64,000 bases of DNA from Kangiellaceae bacterium (lineage in GTDB: Bacteria; Pseudomonadota; Gammaproteobacteria; Enterobacterales; Kangiellaceae), in assembly GCA_026196875.1 (NCBI GenBank), contig JAPHTP010000072.1:1-64000 (forward strand). The letters are read 5' to 3'. Below, in pieces: positions 39,768 to 48,146 of this stretch. The notes beneath the pieces were generated by a model, which did not search any database, was not told where the DNA came from, and was given only the letters and a program-made list of their open reading frames with translations. The position numbers and the translations under genes were made by a program. Position 1 is the stretch's first letter. Every line of letters starts with the position of its first letter.

Positions 39768-40145
39768 TTATGATTTTTTTTCTAATTCATTCAATATAGC
39801 TCGTATTTCAGCTATTTCTTTTTTCGATGTTTTGCCGTTAAGAGCACTAACGAGCATTTGTGAAGTAGAGCCACCAAAAACCCTTGATACCATGTCTCTC
39901 ACCATTTCCCCCTGGGTTTCACCTTTGCCGATGTTAGCCGAGTATATGTGTGCCCTAGAAGATTCGTCCCTAGCTAACAGCCCCTTATCAAACATTATTT
40001 GCATAATCTTCAAAACAGTGGTGTAGCCAGTCTTATGGTGCTGAGACAAAACCTCATGAACTTCCCGTACAGTGGCTTGTTGTCTACGCCAGAGCACTTG
40101 GAGTACTTGTAATTCAGCCTGTGTAGGCTTTAAGTTTGTCGTCAT
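39768..40145 (-). CDS. BlaI/MecI/CopY family transcriptional repressor
   Basis: Repressor of 125 aa with an N-terminal winged helix (LKPTQAELQVLQVLWRRQQATVREVHEVL, residues 6-33, then GYTTVLKIMQIM) and a C-terminal dimerisation region ending LNELEKKS. In this family the repressor is cut by the partner M56 protease, which relieves repression. It is the first gene of the two-gene operon with the M56-TonB gene. The gap to the PilZ gene (40146-40330) probably holds its operator; I could not identify a clean TACA/TGTA dyad there. Confidence 0.92.
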   Translation of the reverse strand: MTTNLKPTQAELQVLQVLWRRQQATVREVHEVLSQHHKTGYTTVLKIMQIMFDKGLLARDESSRAHIYSANIGKGETQGEMVRDMVSRVFGGSTSQMLVSALNGKTSKKEIAEIRAILNELEKKS

Positions 40146-40330
40146 TATTTTCCCCCGAATTAATTACGACCCCGATCCTAACTACGATACTTTTCGCAGT
40201 AGAGCCCAAAATATCTCTGAATGAGCCAAAGATCAATAAATTCAATAACAAAACGTAAAAATTCAATATATTTTAAGTTTCTAAATAAGGGGGAATTTAA
40301 CCAAGGAATCAAAAATGCTCGCTAGTGGAT

Positions 40331-40675
40331 TTAATCGAACATGTTCTGCCAAACAATATAATCAGAGTGTTCAGCCTCAACGAGTTCAAATCCTGCTAAA
40401 TAGCGGTTATTTGAAATCTCTTCTAACCACTTCACCTCTCCGGTCAACAAAAACTTATAACCGCCTGATTCAAAATTGACTAGCAACTCAAGAATAGAAT
40501 TAACAATGAATGGGTATTCAGAGCTTATTTTTAATCCTCGTTTTGAAATATCCTGGGTTGTACACTCTAGCAGTACATTATCCTGACCCTGTTCGTCGGA
40601 AGCAGAAAGAATCTCAATGAAGATTTTCTCTTCGCGACCATGCCTCTCATCTCTTCTTTGCTCGTCTGTGCCCAT
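40331..40675 (-). CDS. PilZ domain protein
   Basis: Protein of 114 aa, a stand-alone PilZ domain that would bind cyclic-di-GMP. The binding motifs are RRDERHGRE near residue 7 (RxxxR form) and DISKRGLKI near residue 45 (D/NxSxxG form), followed by the expected beta strands (YKFLLTGEVKWLEEI, RYLAGFEL). Output partner unknown. It could respond to the HD-GYP protein encoded at 54508-55773, but nothing links them directly. Stands alone. Confidence 0.9.
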   Translation of the reverse strand: MGTDEQRRDERHGREEKIFIEILSASDEQGQDNVLLECTTQDISKRGLKISSEYPFIVNSILELLVNFESGGYKFLLTGEVKWLEEISNNRYLAGFELVEAEHSDYIVWQNMFD

Positions 40676-40849
40676 ATGTGTAATTCAGTTTAGAAAAAGT
40701 TCGCCTCAAACATCCCATTGTCGATAATAAATATGCTTCCATCTATTTAGCCAGTATAGGGTCAAATACTTGATTTTGCGAGAAATTCACTAGGCCGCAT
40801 GAAACTTTCACCACTCCGCCTAAAGGACCTAGAGAGTAACAGCCCAGAT

Positions 40850-42679
40850 CTACTTCGAGCTAAGTTTTTTGTCGGCAATGTAATCATCTACCAATTCTGC
40901 TAAAACATCTAAGGGGACCGCACCATTTTTGAGAATTACGTCGTGGAACTCTGCTAAAGAAAAAGCACTTCCGAGCTCGTCCTTAACTTTTGCCCTTAGC
41001 TCTAATATTTTCATCATACCTACTTTGTAGGCACATGCTTGACCCGGCATTACGATATATCTTTCGATTTCCGATTGGACATCGCTTTCTGCCATGCCTG
41101 TGTTTGCCATCATGTATTCAATGGCTTGTTCTCGAGTCCATCTTTTCGAATGAATTCCTGTATCAACCACTAATCGGACAGCACGGAACAACTCCGCCTG
41201 CAAGCGGCCAATGTTGTCGTACGAATCAGCTAAAAAGCCTAGTTCCCAAGCCACTCTTTCGGCGTAAAGAGCCCATCCTTCTACATATGCGGTAAATGGG
41301 GCGAATCTTCTGAATAAAGGCAATCCTTCTAATTCTTGCGCGATAGCAATCTGAAAATGGTGACCGGGAATTGCTTCATGGTACGCCAGAGTTTTCATTG
41401 AATACTTCGGTGTAGCCTTAATGTCATATAAATTTGCGTAAAAAATACCTGGCCTGGAACCATCCATTGCAGGTCCATTGTAATAAGCTCCAGGGCTTGT
41501 CTTCTCTCTGAATTCAGGGATGCGCTTTACATCTACTGCAGCTTTAGGTCTAATATCAAAAGCCTTACCCAGGTTCTGCTCTATGTTGGCAATTATCGAC
41601 TTGTAATCATCAAGGATCTGTTGGCGCCCTTCTTCAGAATCTTCATAATAAAACTTTTCTTGAGAGGCTAACTCGTGCATAGCGCGGCTGAAGCCCAGAC
41701 TAGTGTCAAAACCTTCTGTTTGAAGAATTGTCAGAATCTCTTGTTGAATTCTCGCAACTTCTTGCAATCCAACGTTGTGAATATAATCCGGAGTATAGTC
41801 AGTACTGGTAAATAGTTTTAACGCTAATCTGTAAGCCTCATCACCACCTGGTAGTTTCCAAAAACCGTCTCTGTCATCCGCTTTGTCTGACAAGCTTAAA
41901 AAGTGCTCAATCATTTCTTGATAAGCTGGATATACCTCATCCTTAATGGTCGATGTTACTTCGTTTAACAAAGCATCTTTTTGTTGAGCGTTAATACCTT
42001 CTACAGATTCAATTTTTTCTAAAAATGAATGATGCAAAATATTTTCTTCGGGTTTGGTCTCAATGAAATTTGTCATTTCATCTATTACACGAAGAGTAAC
42101 AAATTTTGGAGGTATTATTTTATTTCTGGTTCTGAGTTCAATACCACGCAGACTCTGCTGAAATTTAGTCGGCAACTTTTTAAGTCTTTCGATATAGTAC
42201 TCAGCATCTTGTAAGTCATTAATTTGGTGCTGAGACTCCATAAAAGTAGGAAAACTATTTTGAATACCAAAGAGTTGATTCACAGGGTAATTATGGTAAC
42301 GGAATGGTTTAGCCTCTTCCGCAAACTCAAACAAGTATAAAGCAATACGTTTGGAGAGTTTTTCCTCTTCATTTAAGTCGCTATCATTGTACGACTTTAG
42401 TACCTCATGCTCCTCCTGAATTAACTTAAAAAACTCGTCCATAGCTTCAGGACTAGCATCGTCCAACTCAGCATTGTGCCCATCTATACCAACTGACTCA
42501 AGAAAATGGAGTGAGGTCAAAGTTTCCGGGCTATCGAGAGCTATTTTCAGGGCAAATCGATTAAAAAAATTGTTTATAAATACTGGACGCCCATACCATT
42601 CATTTGTGGTAAATAAGCTGAGCGGTATGACAACCAGGAGTAAAAATAACGATAAAAAAATAACGATAAAACGTCGCAC
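40850..42679 (-). CDS. DUF885 family protein, membrane-anchored putative metallopeptidase
   Basis: Protein of 609 aa with an N-terminal hydrophobic helix (residues about 4-24) that anchors or exports it. The DUF885 domain shows TLAYHEAIPGHHFQIAI, with the HExxGHH-type putative zinc site, followed by YVEGWALYAERV and the MPGQACAYKVG motif near the end. Family members are thought to be oligopeptidases. The GTG start at 42679 has AAAGGAG 8 nt upstream. Its start is 15 bp after the SDR stop, so the SDR and DUF885 genes form an operon. Peptide breakdown with the S9 and M14 enzymes is likely. Confidence 0.9.
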   Translation of the reverse strand: MRRFIVIFLSLFLLLVVIPLSLFTTNEWYGRPVFINNFFNRFALKIALDSPETLTSLHFLESVGIDGHNAELDDASPEAMDEFFKLIQEEHEVLKSYNDSDLNEEEKLSKRIALYLFEFAEEAKPFRYHNYPVNQLFGIQNSFPTFMESQHQINDLQDAEYYIERLKKLPTKFQQSLRGIELRTRNKIIPPKFVTLRVIDEMTNFIETKPEENILHHSFLEKIESVEGINAQQKDALLNEVTSTIKDEVYPAYQEMIEHFLSLSDKADDRDGFWKLPGGDEAYRLALKLFTSTDYTPDYIHNVGLQEVARIQQEILTILQTEGFDTSLGFSRAMHELASQEKFYYEDSEEGRQQILDDYKSIIANIEQNLGKAFDIRPKAAVDVKRIPEFREKTSPGAYYNGPAMDGSRPGIFYANLYDIKATPKYSMKTLAYHEAIPGHHFQIAIAQELEGLPLFRRFAPFTAYVEGWALYAERVAWELGFLADSYDNIGRLQAELFRAVRLVVDTGIHSKRWTREQAIEYMMANTGMAESDVQSEIERYIVMPGQACAYKVGMMKILELRAKVKDELGSAFSLAEFHDVILKNGAVPLDVLAELVDDYIADKKLSSK

Positions 42680-42694
42680 CCTACAAGCTCCTTT

Positions 42695-43495
42695 CTAATC
42701 TTTTCTTTTATAAATTTTAGGTACCATCCAATGATAGACATTTGGAAAAAGTCTTCTTATTTGGTAACCAAATTTGGGGAGCCCATTGGCAATTATGATT
42801 TCTTTTTTATTGCCTTCAAGTTTTTTCAAAAGTGTAGAGACAAACCTCTCAACCGGCATACCATTTTCGATTTCAGAATCTAACTTTGCGTATTCAGTCA
42901 TATCTCCCTTTAACGCGTTGTAGCTCAAATTAGTTCTTACAAAGCCGGGACACACATTTACAATATCGACTCCATATTCGGCGACTTCAGCCCGTAAGCA
43001 ATCCATAAAACCAATCAACGCATGTTTGGCACCACAATATGCGCTGCGCATAGACACGCCTAATTTACCAGCAATGCTGGAGATATTGACTACCCTACCC
43101 TGTCCTCTTTGAACCAATCTGGGCATCAGGGATTTTGTTAGTGCGATTGTGCCGAAGTAATCAACCTGCATGATTTTTTTATCAACCTCCAAGCTGGTTT
43201 CGCAGGCCAAACCACGCTGACTGATCCCGCCGTTATTAATCAAAACATCTATCTTCTCATTAAGATCCCACGCGCGAGCGGCGATCTGATCGCTTATTTC
43301 TGTATCACAAAGGTCAAATGCTAAGACAGCATGATCGTCGGGCCTAGTTAAAACTTGTCGAACCTTCTCTAAGCTTTCCATCGACCTAGAAGACATTATT
43401 AGTCGTGCTCCGAGGCGGTCTAATTCGATACACAGTTGTTTACCAATCCCCGAAGATGCACCAGTAACCCAAACAACCTTTTCTTTATAATTCAA
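42695..43495 (-). CDS. SDR family oxidoreductase
   Basis: Classical short-chain dehydrogenase of 266 aa with TGASSGIG (residues about 11-18), a NNGGIS motif, ISSIAGKLG, and the catalytic YCGAK. The C-terminus is basic and ends RRLFPNVYHWMVPKIYKRKD, a feature of membrane-associated SDRs of the DHRS7/YqjQ-like group. Substrate unknown. It leads the operon with the DUF885 gene. A strong AAAGGAG for the next gene overlaps the end region. Confidence 0.88.
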   Translation of the reverse strand: MNYKEKVVWVTGASSGIGKQLCIELDRLGARLIMSSRSMESLEKVRQVLTRPDDHAVLAFDLCDTEISDQIAARAWDLNEKIDVLINNGGISQRGLACETSLEVDKKIMQVDYFGTIALTKSLMPRLVQRGQGRVVNISSIAGKLGVSMRSAYCGAKHALIGFMDCLRAEVAEYGVDIVNVCPGFVRTNLSYNALKGDMTEYAKLDSEIENGMPVERFVSTLLKKLEGNKKEIIIANGLPKFGYQIRRLFPNVYHWMVPKIYKRKD

Positions 43496-43794
43496 TTTGT
43501 TAACTCATTTATTCAGCCAGATTGTGGGGCAAGTATATAAGCTAGTTAGCCAAAGACTCAACCGTGCTAGATTGATTAACTGTAACAAAGCGTATTAATT
43601 AGTGTTACAAAACAGAAAGCCTTCAGCTTTTCCTTAACAGCTTCAAAATATGGTTAAACGATATAGTCTTTTCTTATAAAAAAACACCTTTAAATAAATC
43701 TCATTTTGAAATTAGAAATCACTTGAGAAAATAGCCGTAACTTGTTAATTTCAAAGAGCTCAAACTAAAAAAACACGATAAGTCAAGAATTCGT

Positions 43795-43815
43795 GAACTA
43801 ATTCACAATTAGTTC
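43795..43815. promoter_or_regulatory. perfect 9-bp palindrome upstream of two small genes; rest of 43496-43888 without gene
   Basis: GAACTAATT-CAC-AATTAGTTC, perfect arms with a 3-bp spacer, about 73 bp before the ATG at 43889. A possible TTGTTA ... TGTATA promoter lies just downstream (about 43825-43853). It looks like the site of a dimeric regulator. I see no gene in the remaining 390 bp of this AT-rich gap. Confidence 0.45.
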
Positions 43816-43888
43816 TATCTCTTTTGTTAATATCTTTGGCCCACGATGTATAAAGTAGTAAGGCTTTATTCTCGTATTGGAGGGATTT

Positions 43889-44143
43889 ATGAAGTGGTAC
43901 ACCTTGAATAATGGACGTTTGTGTTTAGGAACCGAAAAGCAACAATTTGCGAATTTCCATGTTGCAACCGAAGTAGTACTCACTGAAAGACTCGACCAAC
44001 CATTACTTCCCGAGCATGTTGAGTTAATCGGCTCTTTTCCAGAAGATTGGTACCGAGACGAAAACATCGATGGGAAGATAAATAATACCGCGAAACATTT
44101 TTTTGGTTTATCAAAATCCAAACCGGAAAACGCTTTCGCCTGA
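43889..44143 (+). CDS. small protein of unknown function
   Basis: Protein of 84 aa from the ATG at 43889, with a GGAGGG site just upstream; a TTG at 43877 within that site is rejected. It begins MKWYTLNNGRLCLGT and has no signal peptide or membrane segment. The sequence is ordinary in composition, mixed acidic and aromatic (EDWYRDEN). I do not recognise a family. It is followed 26 bp later by another small gene on the same strand, so the two probably form an operon. Confidence 0.65.
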   Translation: MKWYTLNNGRLCLGTEKQQFANFHVATEVVLTERLDQPLLPEHVELIGSFPEDWYRDENIDGKINNTAKHFFGLSKSKPENAFA

Positions 44144-44169
44144 CTCTACAAGTTATTTTGGGATAAAAA

Positions 44170-44352
44170 ATGCAAGATAAGAATAATGAGATTTTTGTAG
44201 AGCAAGGAACGCCTCATAAAGCAGAAGTAGCTAACCGTTCAAATGATGATTTTCATGAAGAAAATCTAACAGCTGCTCTTGAAGTTCTACAACAACAAGC
44301 AACTACATACAAAGATGCGGGCTTAACTCAGATTTCAAACTGGCTGGAATAA
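44170..44352 (+). CDS. small acidic protein of unknown function
   Basis: Protein of 60 aa, acidic and Gln-rich, predicted helical in its second half (ALEVLQQQATTYKD). A weak GGGAT site precedes the ATG. No family recognised. It lies 26 bp after the 84-aa gene and convergent with the acyl-CoA synthetase gene; its reality rests on this arrangement. Confidence 0.5.
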   Translation: MQDKNNEIFVEQGTPHKAEVANRSNDDFHEENLTAALEVLQQQATTYKDAGLTQISNWLE

Positions 44353-44397
44353 TTATTTAGCGCACCCTCATTAGTCGGTTACAAAGTTTTCTAAATA

Positions 44398-46077
44398 TTA
44401 TTTATCAATTAAAGCGATATTTTTTCCTTTGTTAACCAAGTGAGCCAAGGCTTCTTTGTAATACCCTTCAATCGCCTGACGTCTTATTTTAAGTGTCGGC
44501 GTTATAAACTCATTTTGAGTATTCCACTCAGTAGTACTTATTCCAATACAGGCAAGTTTTTCGTGTTTTTCAAGCGTTTTGTTGAGCTTTTCTAACAACT
44601 CCTCTGCCAATTTGAATTTCGAGGTTCGCCATTGCTGGGCGGTTTCCAATGCCATACTGATCACTGCAACGGGCTGGCTTAACTCACTTCCAAATACACA
44701 CACTTGTTCAACTCCAAATGAATCGGCAACACTTGACTCAATTGGAACTGGTGATACATATTTTCCTTTCGATGTTTTAAAAATATCCTTGACCCTACCA
44801 GTTATAAAAATAAACCCTTGCTGATCTTTAAATCCTAAATCACCCGTTCGAATCCAGTCATCCTGTAAAACAGCAGCAGTGAGCTCTTCGTTGCGATAGT
44901 AACCAACCATTGCTGACGGTGTTTTTATAAGAATTTCGCCATTATCTGCAAAACTTACTTCACATCCACTCACAGGCTTGCCCACGCTACCAATCTTGCG
45001 ATATGAAGGCGTGCTAGCAGTTGCTAAACCAAGAGTTTCACTCATGCCATAAACTTCGCATATATTAATGCCTAACGACTCATACCAACTAATTGTTTCT
45101 TGCGAAAGTGCTGCCGCACCGCTTAAGCATAACCAAGCATTCGACAGTCCCAGTTTATTAACGATTAACCGTTTTAGAAAGTTTCCGATTAGTGGAGCTG
45201 CCAATAATTTTTGGGTTATCTTAGGGCCGCCAAATTTTTGCTCTATAGTCATCTTAAACTTAGCCCAGATACGCGGAACACCGAAGAAAACTGTAGGCTT
45301 AGCGCTACGTAAATTATCAGCAAAAGTATCGAGATTCTCTACAAAATGTACCGAGCAACCAAAGTAAATAGCTCCCATTTCAACTGCAATTCTTTCGGCA
45401 ACATGGGCAAGCGGAAGATATGAGAAAAACTTCTCATTTGGGCTAAGCGAAAGCGTGTTTGCAATGCAATCAAAAGCGAGAGAAAACGCATTAAAATTTG
45501 TCATTACACCTTTAGGTTTTCCCGTAGTACCAGAGGTATATACAATTGTGGCAATGTCTACAGGCGATATTTGTAGATTCCATTCCCGCCCATTTTCCTG
45601 CGCTAGCTGGGAAACGACAATTTGCTCCCAGCTCTGTTCCCAACTCTCAGTCAGATCCCGCTCATTAAAAATTTCAATTACTTCAAAAGACTGAAACAAC
45701 TCATCAAACTGTTGTTCAGGCGAGAGCTTTCCCCTAAATACTAGCTTCACATCAGCATGTGCTAGGATCTGCTCTATTGTACTTCGCCCCGCGGTCGGGT
45801 AGATGGGTACGCTAACATGCCCCGCTGCCATTATCGCTAAATCAGCCAGAATCCAACGGTCACAGTTATTAGAATAAATGGCTATTTTTGTTCCGCATGG
45901 AAATCTTTCTAAGTACTTAGCCATCTTAAAGACTTCAACTGACGCTTCGGCCCATGTATAGGTTCTGTAATCTCGACCAAAGGGCTGCAAAAGGAAAGGT
46001 TTACTGGGGGTCTCCAATGCCCAGTGTTTTAACATGGATATAGGAGAGCGGAATTCTTCGGTTAGTAAGTGAGACAA
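44398..46077 (-). CDS. long-chain acyl-CoA synthetase-like AMP-forming ligase
   Basis: AMP-binding enzyme of 559 aa that activates a fatty acid to its acyl-CoA. The ATP-binding P-loop motif TIVYTSGTTGKPKG is near residue 180, followed by YLPLAHVAERI, the YGMSE motif and the RTGDLGF and GRVKD segments of the C-terminal lid. This order fits FadD15/long-chain type enzymes. The start is a TTG (46077) with no strong ribosome site; the next ATG (46035) has none either. Chain-length preference is unknown. Transcribed alone. Confidence 0.9.
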   Translation of the reverse strand: MSHLLTEEFRSPISMLKHWALETPSKPFLLQPFGRDYRTYTWAEASVEVFKMAKYLERFPCGTKIAIYSNNCDRWILADLAIMAAGHVSVPIYPTAGRSTIEQILAHADVKLVFRGKLSPEQQFDELFQSFEVIEIFNERDLTESWEQSWEQIVVSQLAQENGREWNLQISPVDIATIVYTSGTTGKPKGVMTNFNAFSLAFDCIANTLSLSPNEKFFSYLPLAHVAERIAVEMGAIYFGCSVHFVENLDTFADNLRSAKPTVFFGVPRIWAKFKMTIEQKFGGPKITQKLLAAPLIGNFLKRLIVNKLGLSNAWLCLSGAAALSQETISWYESLGINICEVYGMSETLGLATASTPSYRKIGSVGKPVSGCEVSFADNGEILIKTPSAMVGYYRNEELTAAVLQDDWIRTGDLGFKDQQGFIFITGRVKDIFKTSKGKYVSPVPIESSVADSFGVEQVCVFGSELSQPVAVISMALETAQQWRTSKFKLAEELLEKLNKTLEKHEKLACIGISTTEWNTQNEFITPTLKIRRQAIEGYYKEALAHLVNKGKNIALIDK

Positions 46078-46191
46078 AAAACTAAACTCGCTAATCTGCG
46101 TTATTGAACAATTCTTTAATCCTAATTAATTCTTACTTTATTTGTCCAGCAAATACAATTAGTTAAGCCGTTTTTAAAAAACTTGGGGAAT

Positions 46192-46218
46192 AAAAAAACG
46201 CCTTTTCGGCGCTTTTTT
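46192..46218 (-). terminator. rho-independent terminator of grxD
   Basis: CGCC/GGCG core with TTTTC loop, one mismatch, then six paired A/T, giving a U-run on the minus strand 24 bp after the grxD stop codon. Short core but clear U-tract. Confidence 0.8.
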
Positions 46219-46241
46219 ACGATAGCAAAGCTGAGCATTAA

Positions 46242-46550
46242 TTATACAGCTTGAACAACCTCAGCTAACTCACCGCTTTGGTGCATTTCTAACATTATGT
46301 CGCAGCCGCCGATTAGCTCGCCATTTACCCATAGTTGAGGGAAAGTCGGCCAATTAGCGTATTGTGGTAACTCCGCTCGAATATCAGGATTTTGTAAAAT
46401 ATCGACGTAAGCAAATTCTTTTCCACATGACATAAGCGCCTGAGATGCTTGCGCTGAAAATCCACACATAGGCGTCTCAGGAGAGCCTTTCATATACAAA
46501 ATGATTTTATTCTCTTCGATTTGTTGCTTAATTTTATCAACGGTTTCCAT
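46242..46550 (-). CDS. grxD: monothiol glutaredoxin Grx4
   Basis: Monothiol CGFS glutaredoxin of 102 aa that binds and passes on 2Fe-2S clusters. The active site Cys29 is in PMCGFSAQAS, and the WPTFPQLWVNGELIGGCDI segment holds the glutathione-binding TFPQ and GGCD motifs. Length and motifs fit E. coli GrxD. It is divergent from sodB, which is a sensible pairing for iron and oxidative-stress functions; a FNR-like site lies between them. Confidence 0.97.
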   Translation of the reverse strand: METVDKIKQQIEENKIILYMKGSPETPMCGFSAQASQALMSCGKEFAYVDILQNPDIRAELPQYANWPTFPQLWVNGELIGGCDIMLEMHQSGELAEVVQAV

Positions 46551-46640
46551 TGTTAAACCTCTGTAAATGGTAAATCTGGTATCTGTGCTAATTTTACCTA
46601 CAAACTGAATTCAAAACTACGCTTAATCGATATTCAAAGC

Positions 46641-46654
46641 CTGATATAAATCAA
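46641..46654. promoter_or_regulatory. candidate FNR/ANR-like box between grxD and sodB
   Basis: On the minus strand TTGAT-TTAT-ATCAG, nine of ten bases of the TTGAT-N4-ATCAA consensus, 91 bp before the grxD start and 127 bp before sodB. Chance in AT-rich DNA cannot be excluded. Confidence 0.35.
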
Positions 46655-46780
46655 GCTATTAAACTGATAGTAAAATTCTATATATAAGTGTGAATTATTG
46701 AGTAATTCTTTGTACCAAATAGAGAAAAGGATCTAAAATACCCATCCTTAACCTAACCAACAAAACATGTAGGAGCTAAC

Positions 46781-47359
46781 ATGTCTTTTGAACTACCAGC
46801 ACTTCCTTATGCCAAGGACGCGCTTGCGCCGACAATTTCGGAAGAAACTATCGATTTTCACTATGGTAAACATCACAATACTTACGTTGTTAATCTAAAC
46901 AATTTAGTTGCAGATACTGACTTTGCGTCCATGTCTCTTGAAGAAATCATTCAGAAATCTGATGGTGGAATCTTCAACAACGCCGCTCAAATTTGGAACC
47001 ACACTTTCTATTGGAATTGCTTAACCCCGAATTCGACCTCTCCTTCGGCAGAACTTTCCGATGCGATCAATGCAGCTTTTGGCTCGATCGACGAACTTAA
47101 GAGCAAATTTAACACATCAGCTGCGACGAACTTCGGTTCAGGTTGGACTTGGTTAGTTAAAAACGCCGATGGCGGACTCGAAATCGTTAACACTAGCAAC
47201 GCGGGTTGCCCTCTTACCGAAAACTACACCCCGCTTTTGACTATTGATGTGTGGGAGCATGCTTATTACATTGACTATCGCAATGCTCGCCCTAAGTACC
47301 TAGATTCAATTTGGAACATCATCAATTGGGACTTTGTTTCAGCTAACTTTGCTGGATAA
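46781..47359 (+). CDS. sodB: iron superoxide dismutase
   Basis: Dismutates superoxide to peroxide and oxygen. The 192-aa protein has the metal-binding residues in HYGKHHNTYV (His), WNHTFYWNCL (His) and DVWEHAYYIDY (Asp and His), and AAQIWNHTFYW typical of the Fe rather than the Mn form. ATNFGSGWTWLV is conserved. The ribosome site TAGGAG lies 5-10 nt before the ATG. Divergent from grxD. A stem-loop follows at 47388-47420. Confidence 0.97.
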   Translation: MSFELPALPYAKDALAPTISEETIDFHYGKHHNTYVVNLNNLVADTDFASMSLEEIIQKSDGGIFNNAAQIWNHTFYWNCLTPNSTSPSAELSDAINAAFGSIDELKSKFNTSAATNFGSGWTWLVKNADGGLEIVNTSNAGCPLTENYTPLLTIDVWEHAYYIDYRNARPKYLDSIWNIINWDFVSANFAG

Positions 47360-47387
47360 TTATCTAGTCTGATTTGATTGATATTTG

Positions 47388-47420
47388 AGCGGAGCTCTGA
47401 AGAAAATTCACTGCTCCGCT
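47388..47420 (+). terminator. hairpin after sodB
   Basis: 8-bp stem AGCGGAGC/GCTCCGCT with an inner TGAA/TTCA pairing, 29 bp after the sodB stop. The tail is TAAAAAG and not a U-run, so termination strength is uncertain. No gene is seen in the rest of 47360-47619. Confidence 0.5.
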
Positions 47421-47619
47421 TAAAAAGCTTATAGGCTTAATCTTCCCGTTGATATATTCAAACTAGTCCTTCCCATTCATGTCAGTCTTTTTGTAAAGAT
47501 AAAATCTCAAGGTTATTTAGGCAATTTCTTACGTTTGCTTGAGAAGTTAGACACTTTTAAACCCTGCTTACCAATATTAACATTCTTGTCGTATCTCAAT
47601 TCACTGACACGGATGTCTT

Positions 47620-48018
47620 ATGAAAAACAAACTCTATATTACAGTAGCGTTGATTGCGTATTGCCAGATGGCTTTATCTCAACCCATATACGTTTCCAAA
47701 GATGAGCATGGCAACTTTGTATACTCAGATGCACGCCCTCTTGAAGGCCAATATGAGTCAAGCCCCCTCTCAAATGTACAAACTACCCAATGGGTTAAAA
47801 CCCCAAAAATAAAAAGTAAGCACAAAATTCAGCAAAATCGCAAATCATCGGGCCAGAAAAGTAGGTTTGAAGAACGAAGAAAGACCTGTAAACAGTTAAA
47901 AAAGCAGCTAGATAAAATTGAATTTCGTTTATCTAAGAGAAATAAGGCTGCAGCATTTAACAACCTGAAGGAAAAATTGGGTACGAAAAGGAAAACGTAT
48001 CGTAAATCATGTACATAG
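47620..48018 (+). CDS. DUF4124 domain-containing exported protein
   Basis: Protein of 132 aa with a signal peptide (ITVALIAYCQMALSQ) and a short DUF4124 domain (PIYVSKDEHGNFVYSDARP) at residues about 22-40, then a long basic helical tail rich in Lys and Arg (QLKKQLDKIEFRLSKRNK). Two Cys residues lie in the tail. Such proteins are periplasmic and of unknown role; the tail may form a coiled coil. A second short DUF4124-like gene lies at 37114-37500. Confidence 0.8.
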   Translation: MKNKLYITVALIAYCQMALSQPIYVSKDEHGNFVYSDARPLEGQYESSPLSNVQTTQWVKTPKIKSKHKIQQNRKSSGQKSRFEERRKTCKQLKKQLDKIEFRLSKRNKAAAFNNLKEKLGTKRKTYRKSCT

Positions 48019-48146
48019 TATTGCTTGGTTTTTGGCTACCCGTTTTTTCGCTACATGATTTTAGTTACCTGATTTTTAATTGTATGACTTATAGCTGCTT
48101 GGCTTATAATAACCGTCAATTCCGACTAACCGTCTAAATTGCCGTT

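Noticed and set aside
40146-40330. Possible BlaI operator dyads before blaI (CTAC ... GTAG ends near 40181)
   Set aside because: Only four matching bases at each end; too weak to call.
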